Source: Microcaldota archaeon (lineage in GTDB: Archaea > Micrarchaeota > Micrarchaeia > Anstonellales > Anstonellaceae). From it: DNA of 5,683 nucleotides. A program made the position numbers and the translations under genes. Position 1 is the stretch's first letter. Every line of letters starts with the position of its first letter. Where the stretch lies: the NCBI GenBank assembly GCA_026414325.1, contig JAOAJF010000004.1, positions 1 to 5,683 on the forward strand. Direction: 5' to 3'. The notes below the pieces were generated by a model. That model saw only the letters and a program-made list of their open reading frames with translations. It did not search any database and had not been told where the DNA came from. Of this stretch, positions 1 through 5,139 are shown in pieces.

Positions 1-1
1 T

Positions 2-1126
2 ACTCCTTATAATTTTTTTACTCTTTATTATTATCATCCTTATTATTCCTCACAAAATTATGTTGAGTTTTCCCTTTCTCAAACAAAAATAGAAGTAGAT
101 GTTACTCTTCCAATCGAGCTAGCTAGTGCAAGGTTAAATTTTGCAGAAAATAAAAAAGGTATTTCAGATGCAGTCTTTTGGTTTGTCCGACCTTTTATAT
201 TCTATAAAAAAACAGATAACTCAGGAAATATATTTTTAAAGCTTCCAAAAGGAAGTTTTGTTCAAGGCTGGATAGATTATAAAAATTCTTCTATGCCCTT
301 TAATTTTTCTTTAAACGAAAGTATTGCAATTAATTTTTCCTATCCATTTATTTTTAATTCTACTTCAAAAATTTCAGAGAATTTTTTTAATCTTACAAAA
401 ATTCAAATATCTAGAGCTGACAAAAAAGCCTATTCTTATAAACCAGTTATAGTTTCTTCAAATTCTATTAATACAACCTATTTGACGGATTTTACAGGAA
501 CAATTTATGTTCTTAGCTCACCAACTTCTAATTTAGATATTTTTTATCTCCATGCAGATCAAGCCTTAGAAGACAAAATAAATATCTCAAATAATTCTAA
601 TTTTAAGCTTTTTATTCCAACTATATTACAATTTAGCCAACCGCAAATAACTTACTTAGGAGAATCTTGCTACAATGTTCGTATAAAAATCAAAGAACCA
701 CGAAAAGGGGTAATAGAAAAAGTTTACGCAAAATCTATAGAATCAAATGATAGTTATATTCTAACTTTAGAGCAAAATCAGTTGATAAACGAAAGTGAGC
801 TAGTTTTTTATAAAATCTTTTGTGTAGTAAATGACACCTATTTTGATATAATCGCACAAAGTCCATATGAAACAGCCTCTGTAAAAATAGAGCTTGTTAA
901 GCCTCCCTCTTCACCATCTCCTCCTCAACAAGTTCAAGAAGAAATTCCACCATTTTTAAAAGAGAGACTAAAACAAGCACAAAAAATGGAAACAATAATT
1001 TTACTTCTAGAATTATTGGTTATTCTAATAATTGCGTATTTATTTTTGAGATTTAAATCTACAGTTTATTTTGTTGTTCAGTCTATTATTCGCTTTTTTT
1101 ATTTCTATCTAAAAAAGAAAAAATAA
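2..1126 (+). CDS. Predicted cell-surface membrane-anchored glycoprotein, 5' end incomplete
   Basis: The frame is open from base 2 to the TAA at 1124-1126 (374 readable codons), with no ATG, GTG or TTG before the ATG at 293. The 230 or so bases before that ATG still look coding (purine-rich first codon positions, mixed composition from about base 60), so 293 is probably internal. Numbering from 293, the ectodomain (about residues 1-202) is rich in alternating beta-type segments and has two cysteines (C126, C177) that could form a disulfide. A Pro/Ser stalk follows at about 204-221, then a transmembrane helix at about 233-252 and a second hydrophobic stretch at 257-272 ending in four lysines. 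Twelve N-X-S/T sequons lie in the ectodomain and none after the stalk, which fits N-glycosylation outside the cell. I recognise no family. The topology (outside, stalk, anchor, basic tail) is inferred from composition. It could be an S-layer-associated, adhesion or receptor-like protein. Confidence 0.72.
   Translation, partial: TPYNFFTLYYYHPYYSSQNYVEFSLSQTKIEVDVTLPIELASARLNFAENKKGISDAVFWFVRPFIFYKKTDNSGNIFLKLPKGSFVQGWIDYKNSSMPFNFSLNESIAINFSYPFIFNSTSKISENFFNLTKIQISRADKKAYSYKPVIVSSNSINTTYLTDFTGTIYVLSSPTSNLDIFYLHADQALEDKINISNNSNFKLFIPTILQFSQPQITYLGESCYNVRIKIKEPRKGVIEKVYAKSIESNDSYILTLEQNQLINESELVFYKIFCVVNDTYFDIIAQSPYETASVKIELVKPPSSPSPPQQVQEEIPPFLKERLKQAQKMETIILLLELLVILIIAYLFLRFKSTVYFVVQSIIRFFYFYLKKKK
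3..92 (+). other. Out-of-frame signal-peptide-like hydrophobic stretch
   Basis: Frame 3 reads as an almost purely Leu/Ile/Phe segment over about bases 3-47, then a short basic tail, ending at the TAG at 90-92. In frame 2, the frame of the surface protein, the same bases give a Tyr/His/Pro-rich string unlike the rest of that protein. Adding one A to the A4 run at 54-57 would join the hydrophobic stretch directly to the mature surface protein, making a normal signal peptide. The alternative is the C-terminal membrane helix of a separate upstream gene, but that would leave the surface gene with no start codon before 293. Confidence 0.42.
1111..1123 (-). terminator. Candidate oligo-T terminator for the L,D-transpeptidase gene
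   Basis: Read on the minus strand just past the stop at 1128, the sequence is T6-C-T6. Oligo-T on the non-template strand is the usual archaeal intrinsic termination signal. The tract lies inside the lysine codons at the end of the convergent surface gene, so its T-richness may be coincidental. Confidence 0.3.
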
Positions 1127-1127
1127 T

Positions 1128-2117
1128 TTATGGAATTTTTAGCTGAATTTTTCTGCCAATAATTTTATTATTTTTTATTTCTTTCTTTAAATTTTTCCAC
1201 AATAGATTTTTTTTTTCTTTTTCTATTAGTTTGTTTATCTGTTTACTTTGGTTATAATAAACGCTTTCTGCTTTTTTTAAATCTCTTTCAAAATGTTCAA
1301 ATTTATAGGCATTCTTTTCATTATTCAATTCATAAGACCCAATAACTCTTTCTTCTCTTCCATCTAAATAGTTATAAATATCTCTATTAATTTTTAGTTC
1401 TATGGTACTATCTGTTAGGTTAGTTATTTGCCATAGTCTATAATAAACTTCTATTTCTATAGGTTGAGAGAGAACAACAATAGCAGTTTTTCCTAAAGTA
1501 GTGTTGTTTATTATTTCCCAACTTTGAATTTTTCCTTCAGTGTACTCCTTAATTAATCTTTTAATTTCATCATTAGCTTTTTCTATTTTACTACTGGCAA
1601 TAATTCTACCTATCATTCTTTCAAATGATAAATTATCATTTCTTATACAACCATTAGAAGAAAAACTATAATTAGTCACAGTGTCATTTTTAAATCTACC
1701 TATACTATTTACTAAACTTGTTCCATGTATTCTAATCATTAAGCCTTCTTGATTGTGCAGATTTATTTTAACTCTTCCTAATGGATTTTGTGGTTTTTGT
1801 GGCTGTCTTGTTTTATCTGGCCAAGCAGCTTTAAATTGATTTCTTTCTGCTTTTGTAGGATAAAATGAAGGTCTTATATAAATAACTCTTTGTTTAACTT
1901 TCAAGAAAGGAGTTCTCCTTCTAAAACCACCTGGGCAAATTACTGAAGAATCAATAGCTTTTTCATTTTCATAAAGTATATTTTTAAATTCTGGTAAATT
2001 TATAGAAAATCTAAAATTTGGTTCTTGTGCAACTAAAGCTCCACTACTTAAAAAAATACCAACAGCTTTTAAAGCTTTTTTTACAAAATTTTTTGTGCCA
2101 TATTTAAAATTTAGCAT
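1128..2117 (-). CDS. Secreted L,D-transpeptidase, YkuD domain, YcbB/LdtD-like
   Basis: The protein has 329 residues. The N-terminus has a basic region, a hydrophobic core (about residues 18-30) and an Ala-Gln junction near 30/31 that looks like a Sec signal-peptidase site, so it is predicted to be exported. The catalytic domain is about 58-255. An N-P-L-G-R-V-K segment (111-117) leads into H131-G132, followed by S154-N155-G156-C157-I158-R159, the YkuD active-site signature with Cys157 as the predicted nucleophile and His131 and Arg159 assisting. The P-I-E-I-E-V-Y-Y segment (219-226) and D-I-Y-N-Y (247-251) match the strand and D-I-Y motif at the end of YcbB-type domains. Family members form 3-3 cross-links in peptidoglycan or attach proteins to it. 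Bacterial YcbB (about 600 residues) has a scaffold and a peptidoglycan-binding domain that are missing here. A lysine-rich, probably helical tail follows (about 272-329). The gene is convergent with the surface gene and transcribed from its own promoter. The substrate in a murein-less cell is unknown. Confidence 0.87.
   Translation of the reverse strand: MLNFKYGTKNFVKKALKAVGIFLSSGALVAQEPNFRFSINLPEFKNILYENEKAIDSSVICPGGFRRRTPFLKVKQRVIYIRPSFYPTKAERNQFKAAWPDKTRQPQKPQNPLGRVKINLHNQEGLMIRIHGTSLVNSIGRFKNDTVTNYSFSSNGCIRNDNLSFERMIGRIIASSKIEKANDEIKRLIKEYTEGKIQSWEIINNTTLGKTAIVVLSQPIEIEVYYRLWQITNLTDSTIELKINRDIYNYLDGREERVIGSYELNNEKNAYKFEHFERDLKKAESVYYNQSKQINKLIEKEKKNLLWKNLKKEIKNNKIIGRKIQLKIP
1133..1152 (+). 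terminator. Candidate oligo-T terminator for the surface-protein gene
   Basis: Two copies of GAATTTTT (1133-1140 and 1145-1152) begin 7 bases past the surface-gene stop. A longer T10-C-T5 tract follows at 1207-1222. No hairpin is needed for archaeal oligo-T termination. These bases are also coding on the minus strand (Lys/Ile/Asn-rich C-terminus), which by itself produces T-rich sequence here. Confidence 0.28.
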
Positions 2118-2121
2118 ATAT

Positions 2122-2150
2122 TATAAATTGTATAAATGGGTTTATAAATG
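2122..2150. repeat. Three TATAAAT direct repeats in the divergent promoter region
   Basis: TATAAAT occurs at 2122-2128, 2131-2137 and 2143-2149. The last two extend to TATAAATG and start 12 bases apart. They overlap the TATA box of the minus-strand gene and could be operator half-sites, but in such AT-rich DNA they may be fortuitous. Confidence 0.3.
2141..2148 (-). promoter_or_regulatory. Archaeal-type TATA box for the L,D-transpeptidase gene
   Basis: TTTATAAA (its own reverse complement) is centred about 27 nt before the A of the minus-strand ATG at 2117. Transcription would then start at or next to the start codon, giving a leaderless mRNA. This fits the absence of any Shine-Dalgarno sequence just upstream of the ATG. 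The AT-richness of the spacer makes chance matches easy. Confidence 0.5.
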
Positions 2151-2191
2151 TAAAGTTGTGTTATCAAAAAATTGTAAACAAAAACTAAACA

Positions 2192-2199
2192 TTTAAATA
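2192..2199 (+). promoter_or_regulatory. Archaeal-type TATA box for the heat-shock operon
   Basis: TTTAAATA is centred about 29 nt before the ATG at 2225 and is preceded by an A-rich stretch that could serve as the BRE. The spacing predicts a start of transcription within a few bases of the ATG. No Shine-Dalgarno sequence precedes that ATG, so the first gene is probably translated from a leaderless message. Confidence 0.55.
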
Positions 2200-2213
2200 T
2201 CTTTCTTTCTATA

Positions 2214-2224
2214 ATATAGTATAT
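2214..2224. promoter_or_regulatory. Possible operator palindrome at the operon start site
   Basis: ATATA-G-TATAT is a perfect 5+5 inverted repeat around a central G and abuts the ATG at 2225, so it would overlap the predicted transcription start. A repressor bound here would block initiation. It is short and made only of A and T around the centre, so support is weak. Confidence 0.25.
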
Positions 2225-2632
2225 ATGGTATTAACACTTTTATATATAGCAGACTCTCCCTCAGCTCCATTAATAATTAACTTAAAAGAAGAAAAGGATG
2301 AGCTAGAGGTATTTTGCAGCAGTTTGCATATTCTTTCCAAAAGAGATAAAGATAAAACTATTCTAACAGTAATTAGAGCAGTTCTTTACTATCCAACCAA
2401 TCGCCCAATTAGTGCAACCACTCTTTCCAAAGCCCTTTCAGTAAATCGAATTACAGTTTTACATCATCTAAAAAAACTTCAAAAAATAGGAATTATTCAA
2501 AAACAAAAAAGAAAATATTTTTTGGTAGATAATGCTTTTAGCAAATTGGTCTTAAAGGCAAAAGAAGAGACTGATAAAATTTTCGAAGAGCTTTTACAAA
2601 TAGCTCATAAGTTAGATAATCTTTCAAAGTGA
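2225..2632 (+). CDS. Winged-helix (ArsR-like) transcriptional regulator, first gene of the heat-shock operon
   Basis: The protein has 135 residues. The central part reads as a winged helix-turn-helix: a first helix at about 44-57, a short helix at 64-71 (T-T-L-S-K-A-L-S), a turn, a recognition helix at about 74-87 (N-R-I-T-V-L-H-H-L-K-K-L), then a basic two-stranded wing at about 90-101. This is the pattern of ArsR/MarR-like DNA-binding proteins. A charged helical tail (about 103-135) may mediate dimerisation. The first 40 residues precede the DNA-binding domain and contain no recognisable ligand motif. The ATG at 2225 is chosen because the TATA box lies at the right distance for a leaderless start. 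The gene sits 5 nt before grpE, in the place bacteria often give to hrcA, but shows no HrcA likeness. A role as repressor or heat sensor of this operon is inferred from position only. Confidence 0.8.
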   Translation: MVLTLLYIADSPSAPLIINLKEEKDELEVFCSSLHILSKRDKDKTILTVIRAVLYYPTNRPISATTLSKALSVNRITVLHHLKKLQKIGIIQKQKRKYFLVDNAFSKLVLKAKEETDKIFEELLQIAHKLDNLSK

Positions 2633-2633
2633 T
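2626..2633 (+). promoter_or_regulatory. Shine-Dalgarno-like site deciding the grpE start
   Basis: AAAGTGAT contains GTGAT, part of the GGAGGTGAT complement of the 16S 3' end. It lies 4 nt before the ATG at 2638, in nearly the same register as the stronger site of dnaK. It overlaps the stop codon of the regulator gene, so translation of the two may be coupled. The GTG at 2629 in the same frame lies inside this site and has no such site of its own. Confidence 0.45.
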
Positions 2634-2637
2634 TTTT

Positions 2638-3261
2638 ATGAACCCAGAAGAAGAAAAAACCAACGCTTCTAACTCTCAAGAAGAGCAAATAAAACAACTT
2701 CAGCAGCAATGCCAGGAATATAAATCAGATTTACAGCGTCTAGCAGCAGAATTTGATAACTACAAAAAAAGAGTAAACAAGGAATTAGATTTAGCATATA
2801 AAAAGGGCCAGGAGGATGTTTTACTAAACTTATTAGATATTTACGAAGAAATTTTAATTTCATTAGAACCAGCCAACCAGAGCACTGACCCTAAAGTTAT
2901 TAAAGACGGTCTAAAACTTTTACAAAAAAAGCTCTCAAACTTTTTTAGCTATTATAAAATTCAAGAAATAGATTGTAGCGGAGAGCCTGACCCACATTTA
3001 CATGAGGTAATTTTACGAATAGAAGGTGAGCCGGATGGAAAAATAGCTCAAATAATTAAAAAAGGCTATGTTAGAGATGGAAAATTATTAAAAGCAGCAA
3101 AAGTGAGTATTTATAAAAAATCACTTAAATCTACCAACAAAGAAGACAAAGAAGAAAATCAAAATAATCAAAATTCTTCATCTGCGCAACAAAAAGACAA
3201 AGAGGAGAAAATTAAAAAAGAAATTAATTCAGAATTTAATGCTAATAAAGAAAAAAATTAA
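2638..3261 (+). CDS. grpE: GrpE, nucleotide exchange factor for DnaK
   Basis: GrpE releases ADP from DnaK and so resets the Hsp70 cycle in the cytoplasm. From the ATG at 2638 the protein has 207 residues. An acidic, Gln-rich start leads into a long helix (about 14-75) that forms the dimer coiled coil and contains A-E-F-D-N-Y-K-K-R (37-45), a GrpE hallmark. A helical bundle follows (about 83-106), then the beta domain that contacts the DnaK ATPase lobe: D-P-H-L-H-E-V (118-124) and the K-K-G-Y-x-x-x-G-K-L-L-K-x-A segment (141-154). Residues from about 163 to 207 are a low-complexity tail of Lys, Glu, Asn, Gln and Ser not expected for the family. An upstream in-frame GTG at 2629 would add three residues and overlap the previous stop. 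The gene lies between the regulator and dnaK in one transcription unit. Confidence 0.93.
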   Translation: MNPEEEKTNASNSQEEQIKQLQQQCQEYKSDLQRLAAEFDNYKKRVNKELDLAYKKGQEDVLLNLLDIYEEILISLEPANQSTDPKVIKDGLKLLQKKLSNFFSYYKIQEIDCSGEPDPHLHEVILRIEGEPDGKIAQIIKKGYVRDGKLLKAAKVSIYKKSLKSTNKEDKEENQNNQNSSSAQQKDKEEKIKKEINSEFNANKEKN

Positions 3262-3262
3262 T

Positions 3263-3268
3263 GAGGTG
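3263..3268 (+). promoter_or_regulatory. Strong Shine-Dalgarno site of dnaK
   Basis: GAGGTG lies 5 nt before the dnaK ATG at 3274 and right after the grpE stop (3259-3261). It is the best ribosome-binding site in the window, in keeping with high DnaK demand and with SD-led translation of internal operon genes. Confidence 0.75.
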
Positions 3269-3273
3269 GTTTT

Positions 3274-5121
3274 ATGAGCAAAATTATTGGAATTGACCTA
3301 GGAACTTCAAATTCTGCAGCAGCAGTTTTAGAAGGAGGAAGGCCTGTTTTAATCCCTTCTGCAGAAGGAGCTTCATTATATGGTAAATCTTTTCCTTCAG
3401 TAGTTGCAATAACAAAAGATGGACAAATTCTGGTAGGTGAGCCAGCAAAAAGACAAGCAGTTTCAAATCCTGAAAATACTGTTACTGCCTTTAAAAGAAA
3501 AATGGGAACAAATTACAAATACAAACTTGGAGGCAAAGAATTTACTCCTCAAGAGCTTTCAGCTATGGTTCTAAGAAAAATAAAACAAGATGCAGAAGCA
3601 TTTTTAGGCCAACCTGTAACAAAAGCAGTTATTACTGTTCCAGCATATTTTAATGATAACCAACGCCAAGCTACTAAGGATGCTGGCCAGATAGCTGGTT
3701 TGGAAGTAGTGAGAATAATTAATGAGCCAACTGCTGCAGCATTAGCTTATGGGTTAGACAAAAAGGGTCAAATTCAAAAAATTATGGTTTTCGATCTAGG
3801 TGGTGGGACTTTAGATGTAACCATTATGGAATTTGGAGAAGGAGTTTTTGAAGTAAAATCAACTTCTGGAGACACTCAGCTTGGAGGAACAGATATGGAC
3901 AATGCTATCGTAGATTACTTAGTAGGTATCTTTTTAAGAGAAACTGGAATCAATGTGCAGAATGATCCAGTTGCAATGCAGCGCCTAAAAGAAGCTGCTG
4001 AAAAAGCAAAAATAGAGCTTTCAACAACTTTAGAAAGCGAGATAAATTTACCTTATCTAAGTGCAGATGCTTCTGGACCGAAACATTTTGTTCATAAACT
4101 TAGCAGGGCAAAATTAGAAGAAATAGTAGACCCAATAATTCAACGTTGTAAAAAACCAATGGAACGAGCTTTGGCTGATGCAAAACTTAGCCCAGAGCAA
4201 ATAGATAAAGTAATTTTAGTCGGAGGACCAACCAGAATGCCAATAGTTCAAAGATTTGTAGAAAGTATTATCGGCAAAAAAGTAGAAAGAGGAATTGACC
4301 CGATGGAATGTGTTGCTTTTGGTGCTGCGATTCAAGGAGGAGTTCTAGCTGGAGAAGTTAAAGATGTTCTGTTATTAGACGTAACTCCACTCTCTTTAGG
4401 AATCGAGACTTTAGGAGGAGTATTTACAAAAATAATTGAAAGAAATACTACTATTCCTACAAGAAAAAGCCAGGTTTTTACTACAGCTGCAGACAATCAA
4501 ACAAGTGTTGAAATAAGAGTTTTGCAAGGAGAAAGACCGATGGCAAATGACAATGTAGAGTTAGGTAGATTTCAACTGATAGGAATTCCTCCTGCACCAA
4601 GAGGCGTTCCTCAAATTGAAGTTACTTTTGACATAGACGCAAATGGAATCTTACATGTTTCAGCAAAAGATAGAGCAACAGGCAAAGAACAAAAAATGAT
4701 AATAACTGCACCTAACAAAATGTCCAAAGATGAAATCGAAAAGAAAATAAAAGAAGCAGAGCAATATGCAGAGATAGACAAAAAGAAAAAAGAAGAAGCT
4801 GAAATTTTAAATGAGGCAGATATTACTGCTTATCAATCTGAAAAAACATTACAAGAATATAAAGACAAAATCTCGGCTTCTTTAAGAGAACAGATAGAAA
4901 AAACTATCAAAGACCTAAGAGAAGCATCAGCAAAAAAAGATATAGTTAGCTGCAAAAGATTATTGGCTGAAATCAAACCTCTTCTTTCTCAAATCGGCCA
5001 AGAGATATACAAAAGCGCTGGTGGGCAGTACTATTCAGCAGATCAGGGCCAACCAAAAGATGATGAAGATAAAAAGGGAGGTGATGATACCATCGATGCC
5101 TCCTATACAAAAAAATCTTAA
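3274..5121 (+). CDS. dnaK: DnaK, Hsp70 molecular chaperone
   Basis: This is the ATP-dependent chaperone that binds exposed hydrophobic peptides in the cytoplasm, working with DnaJ and GrpE. It is full length at 615 residues. ATPase-domain motifs seen are I-G-I-D-L-G-T-S-N-S (5-14), the E-P-T-A-A-A-L-A-Y-G segment (151-160), F-D-L-G-G-G-T-L-D-V (173-182) and V-I-L-V-G-G-P-T-R-M-P (313-323). The interdomain linker and start of the substrate domain are at about 361-379 (D-V-L-L-L-D-V-T-P-L-S-L-G). The beta substrate domain ends near 485, the helical lid covers about 490-588, and an acidic tail carries D-D-T-I-D-A near the end. About 25 residues present after the K-R-x-x-G segment in Gram-negative DnaK are absent here, the form shared by archaea and Gram-positive bacteria. 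The first 60 residues, with S-A-E-G followed by G-K-S-F-P-S-V-V-A and V-G-E-P-A, are archaeal in style. The gene lies 12 nt after grpE and 18 nt before dnaJ. Confidence 0.98.
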   Translation: MSKIIGIDLGTSNSAAAVLEGGRPVLIPSAEGASLYGKSFPSVVAITKDGQILVGEPAKRQAVSNPENTVTAFKRKMGTNYKYKLGGKEFTPQELSAMVLRKIKQDAEAFLGQPVTKAVITVPAYFNDNQRQATKDAGQIAGLEVVRIINEPTAAALAYGLDKKGQIQKIMVFDLGGGTLDVTIMEFGEGVFEVKSTSGDTQLGGTDMDNAIVDYLVGIFLRETGINVQNDPVAMQRLKEAAEKAKIELSTTLESEINLPYLSADASGPKHFVHKLSRAKLEEIVDPIIQRCKKPMERALADAKLSPEQIDKVILVGGPTRMPIVQRFVESIIGKKVERGIDPMECVAFGAAIQGGVLAGEVKDVLLLDVTPLSLGIETLGGVFTKIIERNTTIPTRKSQVFTTAADNQTSVEIRVLQGERPMANDNVELGRFQLIGIPPAPRGVPQIEVTFDIDANGILHVSAKDRATGKEQKMIITAPNKMSKDEIEKKIKEAEQYAEIDKKKKEEAEILNEADITAYQSEKTLQEYKDKISASLREQIEKTIKDLREASAKKDIVSCKRLLAEIKPLLSQIGQEIYKSAGGQYYSADQGQPKDDEDKKGGDDTIDASYTKKS

Positions 5122-5129
5122 CTATAAGT

Positions 5130-5134
5130 AAGGA
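5130..5134 (+). promoter_or_regulatory. Weak Shine-Dalgarno-like site of dnaJ
   Basis: AAGGA lies 5 nt before the ATG at 5140, in the 18-nt gap after dnaK. It is weaker than the dnaK site, which would give less DnaJ than DnaK from the same message. Confidence 0.45.
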
Positions 5135-5139
5135 TTTCT

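Noticed and set aside
14..20. T TTT TTA heptamer resembling a programmed -1 frameshift site
   Set aside because: A slip here would move into frame 2 before the hydrophobic segment is read and so destroy the signal peptide. The T-run is expected in this composition.
2118..2224. CIRCE operator or bacterial -35/-10 promoter
   Set aside because: No TTAGCACTC/GAGTGCTAA inverted repeat is present and no convincing spaced -35/-10 pair was seen. The TATA boxes at archaeal spacing explain the region better.
2629..2631. GTG as alternative grpE start overlapping the previous stop (GTGA)
   Set aside because: The ATG at 2638 has the Shine-Dalgarno-like GTGAT at a suitable distance, while the GTG has none. 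The choice changes only three residues.
2669..2863. Open frame of 64 codons on the minus strand
   Set aside because: It lies wholly inside grpE, has no promoter or ribosome-binding site that I can see, and its hydrophobic look follows from being antisense to a Lys/Glu/Gln-rich helix.
3284..3466. Open frame of 60 codons on the minus strand
   Set aside because: It lies inside the highly conserved start of dnaK and its Leu-rich composition is an antisense by-product.
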